DNA from: Erwinia rhapontici | Lineage (GTDB): Bacteria; Pseudomonadota; Gammaproteobacteria; Enterobacterales; Enterobacteriaceae | Length of the DNA: 64,000 nt | Assembly (NCBI RefSeq): GCF_012271765.1 | Contig: NZ_VRKO01000013.1 | Location: 421,960 to 485,959, forward strand | Direction: 5' to 3' | Position numbers and translations under genes: made by a program | The notes under the pieces: generated by a model | Database searches by the model: none | What the model saw: the letters and a program-made list of their open reading frames with translations, nothing else | Told to the model about the DNA's origin: nothing | Shown: positions 47,736-56,062 of the stretch, in pieces | Layout of the letters: each line of letters opens with the position of its first letter | How positions within the stretch are numbered: position 1 is the first letter of the stretch

Positions 47736-48112
47736 CCGAAAAAGCCTGTGAAAGTATCATTGTACTGCATCAGCTTATTGAGAAAGTGTTTCACGGAGAT
47801 GGGAGCTTTGTCCCTGAGCTGTTGCGACATTTTGAACCCGATTTTATCATGGTCGCGCCCAGCGGAAAAAGTCTGTCGATGGAGGAGGTGACTGCGCTGT
47901 TCACTCGTCTGGTCGGCGAACGGCAGGGTGTTGCTATCACGATTGAACACTGCAAAGTGATCTCTCAGTTTGGCCAGGAAGTAGCGATCCAGTATCACGA
48001 GCTACAACAGCAGGGTGATAATCATACCCACCGTATTTCACTGGCGGTGATTGATTGTGGTTGTACGCCACCTCGCTGGCGCTATTTGCAGGAAACAATG
48101 GTGGTCAGTTAA
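47723..48112 (+). CDS. SnoaL-like / DUF4440-type small protein
   Basis: A 129-residue protein whose pattern (long N-terminal helices, LLRHFEPDFIMVAPSG, then beta strands with IQYHELQQQ and a final YLQETMVV strand) fits the NTF2-like cone fold of the SnoaL/DUF4440 group. Such proteins bind or isomerise small molecules. It begins inside the last codons of the MFS gene, with AGGAT upstream, so the two are translationally coupled and probably share a substrate. No catalytic residue can be assigned with confidence. Confidence 0.65.
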   Translation: MSALTEKACESIIVLHQLIEKVFHGDGSFVPELLRHFEPDFIMVAPSGKSLSMEEVTALFTRLVGERQGVAITIEHCKVISQFGQEVAIQYHELQQQGDNHTHRISLAVIDCGCTPPRWRYLQETMVVS

Positions 48113-48115
48113 TTA

Positions 48116-48150
48116 CTGTACTAGTTCGTGAGTGTGATTCTGTGTAGACT
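48116..48150 (+). promoter_or_regulatory. Possible TrpR half-operator and promoter of mtr
   Basis: GTACTAGTT at 48118-48126 equals one arm of the TrpR operator; the second arm is not present. TAGACT at 48145-48150 could be the -10. In E. coli mtr is under TrpR and TyrR control, so the site is plausible but weak. Confidence 0.4.
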
Positions 48151-48228
48151 ATGCGGCATTCTTGCCGTTTAGCCAGTGGATTATCCCGGTTTATGGCATG
48201 TTATTTATTGCATTCGCTAAGGGATTTC

Positions 48229-49476
48229 ATGGCTACACCTGCTTCTGCTGTTCGTCTGCCGTCAACACTCTGGGGGGCGTTGATTATCAGTGGCACCATT
48301 ATTGGTGCCGGGATGTTCTCGCTGCCGGTAGTGATGTCCGGTGCCTGGTTTGCCTGGTCCTCCGCGCTGCTGATCGTGACCTGGTTCTGTATGCTGCTGT
48401 CCGGATTACTGTATCTGGAAGCCAGCCTGCATTATCCCATCGGGGCGAGTTTTGATACGGTCACACGCGATTTACTTGGGCGTGGCTGGAACCTGATCAA
48501 CGGTTTGTCCGTGGTCTTTGTGCTGGGGATCCTCACCTATGCGTACATTTCTGCCAGTGGCGCGATTATTCAGCACAGCCTTAATCAATTAAATGTCGGA
48601 ATATCGGCACGTATGGCTGGGCTGCTCTTTACGCTACTGGTGGCGCTGTTTATCTGGCTGGGAACAGCGGTTGTCAGCCGGATGACGCTGATTTTTCTCG
48701 GCGCGAAGATCCTCACCTTTTTGATGATTTTTGGCGGCCTGCTGTGGCATGTTCAGCCGGCTATTCTGCTCGACAGCCAGGGAGCCGATCGCGATTATCT
48801 GCGATATCTCTGGATAGTGGTGCCGTTTTGTCTGGCCTCCTTCGGCTACCATGGCAACATTGCCGGGTTGACGACTTACTACCATAAGAATGCAGGCCGC
48901 GTGAGCCGTTGCCTGATTTACGGCACGCTGCTGGCTCTGATGATTTACTTTATCTGGATCATCGGCACGATGGGCAATATTCCCCGCAGCGAATTTAAAG
49001 CGATTGCCGCGCAAGGCGGTAATATTGACGTACTGGTGGGGGCGTTATCCGGCGTACTGCACAATCGCTCTCTGAATCTGTTACTGGATATCTTCTCTAA
49101 CTTCGCCGTTGCCTGTTCATTCCTCGGTGTCAGTCTTGGCTTTTTTGATTACCTTGCCGATCTCTTTAAACTGGATAACTCCGCGTCCGGAAGATTAAAA
49201 ACCACGCTGCTGACGTTTATTCTGCCGCTAACTGCCGCGATGATCTGGCCCAACGGTTTTCTGCTGGCAATCGGTTATGCCGGGCTGGCCGCGACGTTGT
49301 GGGCTGTTGTCACGCCAGCGCTACTAGCCTGGCAGTCACGTCGACGTTTTGCCACTGCCACGTGGCGAGTCAGAGGGGGGATGGCACCGATTGTGCTGGT
49401 TCTGCTGTTTGGTGCACTGAATGCCGTGGTCTCGTTGCTTTCATATGGTGGCTGGCTGCCGCTCTATACGCGATAA
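48229..49476 (+). CDS. mtr: Tryptophan-specific permease Mtr
   Basis: Aromatic amino-acid:H+ symporter (HAAAP family) of 415 residues with about 11 helices; E. coli Mtr has 414. The opening [20 protein letters not shown] and the LASFGYHGN segment are near-identical to Mtr and separate it from TyrP. AGGGA precedes ATG 48229 by a few bases; the open frame extends 26 codons upstream without similarity. In E. coli mtr lies elsewhere, near deaD, so its location beside fur is a difference of this lineage. Confidence 0.9.
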   Translation: MATPASAVRLPSTLWGALIISGTIIGAGMFSLPVVMSGAWFAWSSALLIVTWFCMLLSGLLYLEASLHYPIGASFDTVTRDLLGRGWNLINGLSVVFVLGILTYAYISASGAIIQHSLNQLNVGISARMAGLLFTLLVALFIWLGTAVVSRMTLIFLGAKILTFLMIFGGLLWHVQPAILLDSQGADRDYLRYLWIVVPFCLASFGYHGNIAGLTTYYHKNAGRVSRCLIYGTLLALMIYFIWIIGTMGNIPRSEFKAIAAQGGNIDVLVGALSGVLHNRSLNLLLDIFSNFAVACSFLGVSLGFFDYLADLFKLDNSASGRLKTTLLTFILPLTAAMIWPNGFLLAIGYAGLAATLWAVVTPALLAWQSRRRFATATWRVRGGMAPIVLVLLFGALNAVVSLLSYGGWLPLYTR

Positions 49477-49533
49477 CCTTTTGAGACAGATTGGCAGCGT
49501 TTTAGTCGGGAGGAATCGCTATAACGCAGGCAT

Positions 49534-49563
49534 AAAAAAACCGGTGGCAAGCCACCGGTTTTT
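49534..49563. terminator. Bidirectional terminator between mtr and fur
   Basis: Stem AAAACCGGTGGC / GCCACCGGTTTT with an AA loop and A/T tracts on both sides, between convergent genes. Confidence 0.93.
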
Positions 49564-49580
49564 ACACTGAACAGTGCAGA

Positions 49581-50024
49581 TTATTTGTCGTGCAGAGTCT
49601 CGTCTTCACGACAGTCACCCAGAGAACAATGGCCATAAAGATACAGGCTATGGTTGCTCAGTTTGATACCGTGACGCGTGGCGATTTCACGCTGACGTTC
49701 CTCAATGTATTCGTCTCTGAACTCAATAACTTTACCGCAGTCCAGGCAGATCAGGTGATCGTGATGGTGCTGCTGAGTCAGTTCGAAAACGGATTTACCG
49801 CCTTCAAAGTTATGGCGGGTAACGATCCCCGCATCATCAAATTGGTTCAGCACGCGGTAAACGGTGGCCAGACCAATTTCTTCGCCCATATCAATCAGGC
49901 GTTTGTACAAGTCTTCCGCACTGACATGATGGCCCTCTGGTTCCTGAAGCACTTCCAGAATTTTCAGTCGGGGAAGCGTGACTTTCAGGCCGGCCTTCTT
50001 TAATGCGGTGTTATTGTCAGTCAT
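49581..50024 (-). CDS. fur: Ferric uptake regulator Fur
   Basis: Iron-sensing repressor of 147 residues. The N-terminal winged helix (about 1-80) includes ATVYRVLNQFDDAGIV. The dimerisation domain carries the metal-binding HHHDHLICLDCGKV cluster and a second pair CSLGDC. It blocks iron-uptake genes when Fe2+ is bound. It is preceded on the same strand by fldA, as in E. coli. I could not identify a convincing uof leader frame. Confidence 0.97.
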   Translation of the reverse strand: MTDNNTALKKAGLKVTLPRLKILEVLQEPEGHHVSAEDLYKRLIDMGEEIGLATVYRVLNQFDDAGIVTRHNFEGGKSVFELTQQHHHDHLICLDCGKVIEFRDEYIEERQREIATRHGIKLSNHSLYLYGHCSLGDCREDETLHDK

Positions 50025-50421
50025 GCGGATATTGTCCTGTTACTTTGCTAGTCACTTAGTGGCTGAAAAGCCCTGAACATCGGTCGACGCTAAAAGATGA
50101 GTGCGTCTCAGTATAGAACTGATACTCCGAAATGAAAACCATAAGGGGTGCCTGAAACCGCAATGGATGTAAGGATAAGTGTCATTACATCCAGGGTAGC
50201 ACGCGCCCGAATTAGGCTGGGTTAACATTTCAATCTGCATCATCTTCACCGCTCTTTGGGCGACTCACATCCTCAAAGAGTGGGGCAGGTGCTGAGTAAG
50301 CGGGTAACCGATGGGGTTATTGTACAGTTTTGCAGATGAAAGTTACAAACATGTATCTATTACTTCTATAGGAAAAACCACTTACTTGATGTGAGATAGC
50401 TCCCACATCAAGCGGCTATGG
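50025..50421. other. fldA-fur intergenic region
   Basis: About 400 bases without a supported gene. A 65-codon frame at 50052-50249 on the minus strand lacks a ribosome-binding site and resembles nothing I know. No clear Fur box is seen. The left part is the fur leader; the right end holds the fldA terminator-like hairpin. Confidence 0.4.
50373..50412 (-). terminator. Probable terminator of fldA
   Basis: Minus-strand stem CTTGATGTG / CACATCAAG with a ten-base loop; a run of five T residues follows eight bases after the stem. The distance to the T run makes it imperfect, so some readthrough into fur is likely. Confidence 0.55.
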
Positions 50422-50952
50422 TTATGCTTCGATGATATCTTTTAGCTGAAGTTCATCAAAAATTTGTTTTACCCACTTTTCAACGCGTTCGTTGGTGAGC
50501 TCTGGCTGGCGATCTTCATCAATGGCCAGGCCAAGGAAATGGTTATCATCTGCCATGCCTTTCGAGGCCTCGAAATGGTAGCCTTCGCTCGGCCAGTGGC
50601 CGACAATCACTGCGCCGTTCGGCTCAATGATGTCGCGGATGGTGCCCATTGCATCGCAGAAATACTCGGAATAGTCTTCCTGATCGCCGCAACCAAACAG
50701 CGCAACCAGTTTACCGTTGAAGTCGATTTCTTCCAGCGTTGGGAAGAAGTCATCCCAGTCGCACTGGGCTTCACCGTAGTACCAGGTTGGGATGCCAAGC
50801 AGCAGAATATCAAAGGCTTCAAGGTCTTCTTTGCTGCTTTTAGCAATATCACGAACTTCTGCAACATCTTTCCCCAGTTGCTTCTGGATCATTTTTGCAA
50901 TGTTTTCGGTATTGCCTGTATCGCTACCAAAGAAAATGCCGACGAGTGCCAT
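50422..50952 (-). CDS. fldA: Flavodoxin 1 FldA
   Basis: A 176-residue FMN electron carrier. The phosphate-binding loop GSDTGNTENIA at about 9-19, the flavin-stacking Trp in GIPTWYYGEAQCDWDDF and Tyr in GCGDQEDYSEYF are all present. It donates electrons to IspG, IspH, BioB, MetH and pyruvate formate-lyase activase. It is essential in E. coli and lies upstream of fur on the same strand. Confidence 0.97.
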   Translation of the reverse strand: MALVGIFFGSDTGNTENIAKMIQKQLGKDVAEVRDIAKSSKEDLEAFDILLLGIPTWYYGEAQCDWDDFFPTLEEIDFNGKLVALFGCGDQEDYSEYFCDAMGTIRDIIEPNGAVIVGHWPSEGYHFEASKGMADDNHFLGLAIDEDRQPELTNERVEKWVKQIFDELQLKDIIEA

Positions 50953-51093
50953 GAGTTTAATAACCTCTTGAATCTTAATGATATGGTGACTGCTGATTTT
51001 TTCGCAGATATCGCTAATGATAACAGACCGTCGTGAGCGGATAAATGAGTAATGCTGCCGGTTTTGTCGCTGAGTGCTAAGGCCCTGATACCA

Positions 51094-51375
51094 TCAGGAC
51101 GGATGACGTTGCAACTGTTCCAGCAGCATTTCTTCGATCAGTTCACTGCGGCTGATATTGCGCTCGAAAGCTAGCTGATTCAGGACATCAACCGCGTCGC
51201 TGTTCATTTTCAGTTCGACACGCTTCAGGCCGCGCACTTTATCGCGCTTGAGCTGATTGCGTTTGTTGATACGCAACTGCTCATCACGCGTCAGCGGATT
51301 AGTCTTGGGTCGTCCCGGACGTCGTTCATCTGCAAACAGATCGATCGTTGTGCGGTCCGTGTTCTCTTTTGCCAT
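51094..51375 (-). CDS. ybfE: Ribbon-helix-helix-type protein YbfE
   Basis: A 93-residue basic protein closely matching E. coli YbfE (97). The N-terminus is rich in Arg/Lys (RRPGRPKTNPLTRDEQLRIN, AT-hook-like GRPK), and the C-terminal half (KRVELKMNSDAVDVLNQLA) has the strand-helix-helix pattern of MetJ/Arc-type DNA-binding proteins. The E. coli gene is called LexA-regulated. I find no CTGT-N8-ACAG site upstream here. Confidence 0.9.
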   Translation of the reverse strand: MAKENTDRTTIDLFADERRPGRPKTNPLTRDEQLRINKRNQLKRDKVRGLKRVELKMNSDAVDVLNQLAFERNISRSELIEEMLLEQLQRHPS

Positions 51376-51487
51376 AGGAATCGTAATACTGAAAGGCTGG
51401 ATTGCTGATGAATAGGGCCGTTATGCCGTCTGATAATCAGCAGCGGCAAAATTTTAGCGCGCCATCATACCCCAGCGAAAATGGTTT

Positions 51488-52252
51488 TCACAGCGCTAAA
51501 AAACGTCGGATTGCACGTAATACCGCATCGGGTTTCTCAGCATGTACCCAATGCCCTGCGCCGGTGATGACATGGGCACGCGCCTGCGGGAACTGGGTTA
51601 ACAGTGCATCGCGATATGCATCGGCCAAATAGGGAGAACGCTCCCCACGAATGAACAGCACAGGATGTGACCAGGGGGCCAATGGCTCCCAGCCAATGAT
51701 GTTTTCATAACATGCCAGCAGCGCCGGAACGTTGAAACGCCAAACACCCTCGTGGAACGACTTGAGTAAAAACTGGATAACGCCTTCTTCACTGATACTT
51801 TGACGCATCAGGGCAGTAGCTTCGCTGCGCGTGGTGATACCGGCCTCAGTCACCGCATTCAGTGCGGCAAAAATATCGTCATGATGACGCGTGGTGTAGG
51901 CCACAGGAGCGATATCAATCACTACGATCTCCTCAACACGATCGGGCGCCAGTGCGGTAATCGCCATGGCGATCTTCCCCCCCATCGAGTGACCGATCAC
52001 GCTGAAACGATCGACCTGCATCGCGTCAAGCGTGTCCAGGACATCCTGAGCCATTAACGCATAATCCATCTTTTGCGCACGCGGAGACAAACCGTGGTTG
52101 CGGACATCGAGTTGAATCAAACGGCGATCGTCTTTTAATCCCCGGGCCAGTACGCCGAGGTTATCCAGGCTACCAAATAAACCGTGGATCAATACCAGTG
52201 GAAGCCCGTCAGTGGCGGATTGTTCAGATTGCAGGCGAAAATTCAAATTCAT
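51488..52252 (-). CDS. ybfF: Alpha/beta-hydrolase esterase YbfF
   Basis: A 254-residue alpha/beta hydrolase with the oxyanion motif HGLFGSLDN, nucleophile elbow GHSMGG and catalytic His in AGAGHWVHAEKP. E. coli YbfF hydrolyses acyl esters, including palmitoyl-CoA, in vitro; its natural substrate is unknown. The start at ATG 52252 follows the E. coli N-terminus; no ribosome-binding site is obvious, and a TTG at 52279 would add nine residues. It is divergent from seqA, as in E. coli. Confidence 0.9.
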   Translation of the reverse strand: MNLNFRLQSEQSATDGLPLVLIHGLFGSLDNLGVLARGLKDDRRLIQLDVRNHGLSPRAQKMDYALMAQDVLDTLDAMQVDRFSVIGHSMGGKIAMAITALAPDRVEEIVVIDIAPVAYTTRHHDDIFAALNAVTEAGITTRSEATALMRQSISEEGVIQFLLKSFHEGVWRFNVPALLACYENIIGWEPLAPWSHPVLFIRGERSPYLADAYRDALLTQFPQARAHVITGAGHWVHAEKPDAVLRAIRRFLAL

Positions 52253-52513
52253 AGAGAAAGTTCTTACAGTTGGCACCAAGGCTTAGGGTATCATGGATCC
52301 CACAATTTCTGCCGCTGGCGCGAATGGCGGGTATGATCTTTTTGCGGCATATTCCGACTTTTGCCCTGAAACGGGTCTGGCGCTACACCCTGGCGGGATT
52401 TAACTTTATAATCCTGATGTTAGAACTGGATCGGCTCAACGTCATGATGGTTGCGTGGATTGTTGTCCCCGAACAACCGGTTCTGATACTAGCAACAACC
52501 GTACTGGATAAAG

Positions 52514-53059
52514 ATGAAAACGATAGAAGTCGACGAAGAGCTATACCGTTATATTGCCAGCCACACTCAGCATATTGGTGAAAGCGCATCCGATATTTTG
52601 CGCCGTATGCTGAAGTTCACTGCGGGTCAAACTGCTCCTGTGGCGGCGAATGCTGCAGCGGCAGCCAAAGAACCTGCCGCTGCAGGTATTAAATCTGAAT
52701 CCCGACCGCAGGATCGTGTTCGTGCGGTACGTGAGCTGTTGCTTTCGGATGAGTACGCGGAGCAGAAGCGTGCAGTGAATCGCTTTATGCTGATTCTATC
52801 GACTTTATACAGTCTGGATGCCAAAACGTTTGGCGCAGCGACTGAGTCTCTGCAAGGTCGTACGCGTGTTTACTTCGCGGGCAACCAGCAAACGTTGGTA
52901 GAGAATGGCACCCATACCAAGCCGCAGCACGTTCCGGGCACACCGTATTGGGTGATCACCAACACAAATACTGACCGTAAGCGCAGCATGGTGGAACACA
53001 TTATGTTGTCGATGCAGTTCCCGGTGGAGCTGACAGAGAAAGTTTGCGGTACCCTCTAA
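52514..53059 (+). CDS. seqA: Replication-initiation negative regulator SeqA
   Basis: A 181-residue protein that binds hemimethylated GATC sites and delays re-initiation at oriC. The N-terminal oligomerisation segment MKTIEVDEELYRYIASHTQ, an Ala/Pro-rich linker and the C-terminal DNA-binding domain with GRTRVYFAGNQQ and the NTNTDRKR loop are recognisable. It is followed 24 bases later by pgm, the same pairing as in E. coli. Confidence 0.96.
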   Translation: MKTIEVDEELYRYIASHTQHIGESASDILRRMLKFTAGQTAPVAANAAAAAKEPAAAGIKSESRPQDRVRAVRELLLSDEYAEQKRAVNRFMLILSTLYSLDAKTFGAATESLQGRTRVYFAGNQQTLVENGTHTKPQHVPGTPYWVITNTNTDRKRSMVEHIMLSMQFPVELTEKVCGTL

Positions 53060-53083
53060 CTGAAGCGTCAGGGAGAAGCGCCA

Positions 53084-54724
53084 ATGGCCAATCACCCCCG
53101 TGCCGGGCAACCCGCCCAGCAGAGCGATTTGATTAACGTTGCACAATTAACATCTCAATATTATGTCCTGCAGCCTGAACTGGGTAACGCAGAGCATGCG
53201 GTGAAATTTGGCACTTCCGGCCATCGCGGTAGCGCGGGCCGTCATAGCTTCAACGAGACGCACATTCTGGCCATCGCGCAGGCGATTGCGGAAGAACGCA
53301 AAAAGAACGGTGTAACCGGTCCTTGTTTTGTGGGTAAAGATACGCACGCGTTGTCTGAACCGGCCATCATCTCGGTATTGGAAGTGCTTACCGCTAACGG
53401 TGTTGATGTGATCGTTCAGCAGGATAACGGCTATACGCCGACCCCTGCGATCTCCAATGCGATCCTTGAACACAACAAAACCGGTGGTGCTCAGGCTGAT
53501 GGTATCGTCATCACGCCTTCACACAATCCACCTGAAGATGGCGGTATTAAATACAATCCACCAAACGGTGGCCCGGCCGATACGAACGTCACGAAAGTGG
53601 TGGAAGATCGCGCTAACGCTCTGATCAAAGACAGCCTGAAAGAAGTGAAACGCATAACGCTGGATCAGGCCTGGGCCAGCGGTCACTTGACGGAAAAAGA
53701 TCTGATCCAGCCTTATATTGAAGGTCTGGCTCAGATCGTTGATATTCCGGCGATCCAGAAAGCCGGTCTGAAGATTGGCGTTGATCCGCTGGGCGGTTCA
53801 GGGATTGCCTACTGGCAGCGTATTGCGGAGTTCTACAATCTTGATTTGACCATCGTTAACGATGCTGTCGATCAGACTTTCCGCTTTATGCACCTTGACC
53901 ACGATGGTGTGATCCGCATGGACTGCTCGTCTGAGTCGGCGATGGCGGGTTTGCTGGCGTTGCGTGACAAGTTCGACCTGGCCTTTGCCAACGATCCTGA
54001 TTATGACCGTCACGGTATCGTCACGCCTGCGGGACTGATGAATCCAAACCACTATCTGGCAGTAGCGATTCAGTATCTGTTCCAGCATCGTCCACAGTGG
54101 GGCAAAGATGTCGCGGTGGGTAAAACGCTGGTGTCCAGCGCGATGATTGACCGCGTAGTCGACGATCTGGGCCGCAAGCTGGTAGAAGTGCCGGTTGGCT
54201 TCAAATGGTTTGTTGATGGTCTGTTCGATGGCAGTTTCGGTTTTGGTGGCGAAGAGAGTGCGGGTGCTTCGTTCCTGCGCTTCGACGGCACGCCTTGGTC
54301 AACCGATAAAGACGGCATCATCATGTGTCTGTTGGCTGCAGAGATTACTGCGGTAACGGGTAAGAACCCGCAGCAGCACTACGACGAACTGGCACAGCGC
54401 TTTGGCGCACCAAGCTACAACCGTATCCAGGCTCCGGCCACTTCCGCGCAGAAAGCTGCGTTGTCAAAACTGTCCCCGGAAATGGTCAGTGCTGACACGC
54501 TGGCGGGTGATCCTATCACGGCACGTCTGACGGCAGCACCGGGTAACGGTGCCTCTATCGGCGGCTTGAAAGTGATGACCAAAAACGGCTGGTTCGCTGC
54601 GCGTCCATCCGGTACGGAAGATGCTTATAAAATCTATTGCGAAAGCTTCCTGGGTGCTGAACACCGCGAGAAGATTGAGAAAGAAGCGGTAGAGATTGTG
54701 AGTGCGGTACTGAAAAACGCCTGA
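53084..54724 (+). CDS. pgm: Phosphoglucomutase Pgm
   Basis: Interconverts glucose-1-P and glucose-6-P. The 546-residue protein equals the E. coli length. It has [12 protein letters not shown] in domain 1, the phospho-serine loop [12 protein letters not shown] near residue 145, the metal loop NDPDYDRHG near 305 and the phosphate-binding [11 protein letters not shown] near the C-terminus. It probably shares a transcript with seqA. A strong terminator follows. Confidence 0.97.
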   Translation: MANHPRAGQPAQQSDLINVAQLTSQYYVLQPELGNAEHAVKFGTSGHRGSAGRHSFNETHILAIAQAIAEERKKNGVTGPCFVGKDTHALSEPAIISVLEVLTANGVDVIVQQDNGYTPTPAISNAILEHNKTGGAQADGIVITPSHNPPEDGGIKYNPPNGGPADTNVTKVVEDRANALIKDSLKEVKRITLDQAWASGHLTEKDLIQPYIEGLAQIVDIPAIQKAGLKIGVDPLGGSGIAYWQRIAEFYNLDLTIVNDAVDQTFRFMHLDHDGVIRMDCSSESAMAGLLALRDKFDLAFANDPDYDRHGIVTPAGLMNPNHYLAVAIQYLFQHRPQWGKDVAVGKTLVSSAMIDRVVDDLGRKLVEVPVGFKWFVDGLFDGSFGFGGEESAGASFLRFDGTPWSTDKDGIIMCLLAAEITAVTGKNPQQHYDELAQRFGAPSYNRIQAPATSAQKAALSKLSPEMVSADTLAGDPITARLTAAPGNGASIGGLKVMTKNGWFAARPSGTEDAYKIYCESFLGAEHREKIEKEAVEIVSAVLKNA

Positions 54725-54743
54725 GATATCAGGCAGTGAAGAG

Positions 54744-54771
54744 AAGGGCTCACGCAGTGAGCCCTTTTTTT
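54744..54771 (+). terminator. Intrinsic terminator of pgm
   Basis: Stem AAGGGCTCAC / GTGAGCCCTT with a GCA loop and a T run that runs into the kdpE stop codon. Confidence 0.93.
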
Positions 54772-55453
54772 ATGGCATAAAGCGATAGCCCACACCGGTT
54801 TCGGTCAGCAGATGTTGGGGTCTGGCGGGGTCGCGTTCAATTTTGTGACGCAGATGCCCCATATAAATACGCAGATAGTGGCTGTGCTCAACCGCATTCG
54901 GCCCCCAGACTTGAGTCAGCAGCTGTCGCTGAGTCATCACCTTACCCGGGTGGTTAATCAGGCTGACCAGCAGACGAAATTCAATCGGCGTCAGGTGCAG
55001 GTCCGCACCGTCGCGCATCACCCGGCGGGCGGCAATATCCACCGTGACGCTACCAATATTAATTGGCGCATCCACGCTGTCGTTACCCTGCTGTGGGCGA
55101 TGACGTAAGGCGACACGCACTCTTGCCATCAGCTCACCGACACCAAAGGGTTTCGTCAGGAAGTCGTCAGCGCCAGCATCCAGCGCGGTGATTTTATCCT
55201 GCTCATCACTGCGTGCCGAGAGCACAATCACCGGGATATTGCTCCACTGGCGCATATCACGAATAAATTCTGTCCCATCACCATCTGGCAGACCGAGGTC
55301 AAGTATCACCAGTTCCGGTTTGCGCGTGGCGGCTTCGATTAAACCCCGGCTCAGGGTTTCGGCATCAACCACGCGAAAACCTTCCCCTTCCAGCGCCATG
55401 CGCAGGAAACGGCGGATCTCTTTTTCATCTTCAACAATCAGAATTGTGGACAC
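54770..55453 (-). CDS. kdpE: Orphan response regulator KdpE
   Basis: OmpR-family response regulator of 227 residues (E. coli 225). The receiver domain has acidic pocket ED at 8-9, phospho-acceptor Asp52 in LVILDLGLPDGDG, the conserved Ser/Lys (LSARS, TKPFG), and a winged-helix output domain with VEHSHYLRIYMGHLRHK. The start is GTG 55453. In E. coli kdpD and kdpFABC lie directly upstream; here only a 292-base gap and then ybfA follow, so its kinase and target potassium-pump operon are not beside it. All key residues are kept, which argues for continued function, perhaps with another kinase or new targets. Confidence 0.93.
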   Translation of the reverse strand: MSTILIVEDEKEIRRFLRMALEGEGFRVVDAETLSRGLIEAATRKPELVILDLGLPDGDGTEFIRDMRQWSNIPVIVLSARSDEQDKITALDAGADDFLTKPFGVGELMARVRVALRHRPQQGNDSVDAPINIGSVTVDIAARRVMRDGADLHLTPIEFRLLVSLINHPGKVMTQRQLLTQVWGPNAVEHSHYLRIYMGHLRHKIERDPARPQHLLTETGVGYRFMP

Positions 55454-55586
55454 AGAACCTCAGTAGCTAAGCGGCGTGACGACGGGAAAAATGATAACAG
55501 GGCTAATTTAGCAAAAAGAACGAAGGGCGTCTGTGATTGTTGCGCTCACCCCTGATGTTAAAGAAAGGATATATTTTTCACATTCT

Positions 55587-55616
55587 AAGGTTAATATTTA
55601 ACGAATATGTAACCTT
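55587..55616. promoter_or_regulatory. AT-rich dyad in the kdpE-ybfA gap
   Basis: Inverted repeat AAGGTTA-N16-TAACCTT in the 292-base region where kdpFABCD would be. It could be an operator for the divergent kdpE and ybfA. I found no coding remnant of kdpD or kdpF on either strand in this gap. Confidence 0.35.
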
Positions 55617-55745
55617 CTTTCATTTTTTAGGCGGTTGGTGGTTTTTATTTCGACAAAAGTGGTCGGATCAGTAGTAAAATTACATCTGAAGGCGTATATT
55701 TTGTTCAGATTACACACAACCCTTTTAATCATCTCAGGAGGACGT

Positions 55746-55952
55746 ATGAGTCTTTATCATAACTATTCATCTGCTCGGATTTTCATGCGTCGCACTGCGG
55801 TGCTGGTTATCGGCATCGCTGCGCTGCCATTTATGCTGTTTCGCGCCGATCGTGCCCGCTTTTACAGTTACCTGCATCGCGTCTGGGTGAAAACCAGCGA
55901 TCAGCCCGTCTGGCTGGCACAGGCAGAAGCTGCCGGGTGTGATTTCTATTAA
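55746..55952 (+). CDS. ybfA: DUF2517 small protein YbfA
   Basis: A 68-residue protein, the same length as E. coli YbfA, with the conserved core [20 protein letters not shown] and ending GCDFY. One hydrophobic helix (about residues 17-34) suggests membrane association. AGGAGG lies four bases before the ATG. The function is unknown. In E. coli it sits beside kdpF; keeping it next to kdpE here marks the breakpoint of the missing kdp genes. Confidence 0.9.
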   Translation: MSLYHNYSSARIFMRRTAVLVIGIAALPFMLFRADRARFYSYLHRVWVKTSDQPVWLAQAEAAGCDFY

Positions 55953-55970
55953 CTGACCTCGCATTCATAA

Positions 55971-55998
55971 AAATCCCGCCGTCTGGCGGGATTTTTTT
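55971..55998 (+). terminator. Intrinsic terminator of ybfA
   Basis: Stem AAATCCCGCC / GGCGGGATTT with loop GTCT and a run of T residues, 18 bases after the ybfA stop. Confidence 0.93.
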
Positions 55999-56062
55999 TG
56001 CCTGTTACACCGTGTTTTGCGCTACACTCAAATCTGTACAAGATATCTGAGGTTGTATAATT

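Noticed and set aside
50052-50249. 65-codon frame upstream of fur as uof
   Set aside because: It has no ribosome-binding site, does not overlap the fur start as uof does, and I could not match it to the known leader peptide.
51376-51487. LexA box for ybfE
   Set aside because: No CTGT-N8-ACAG-like sequence is present between ybfE and ybfF.
52270-52581. 103-codon plus-strand frame overlapping the start of seqA
   Set aside because: It runs through the divergent promoter region and into seqA in another frame, with no similarity or ribosome-binding site.
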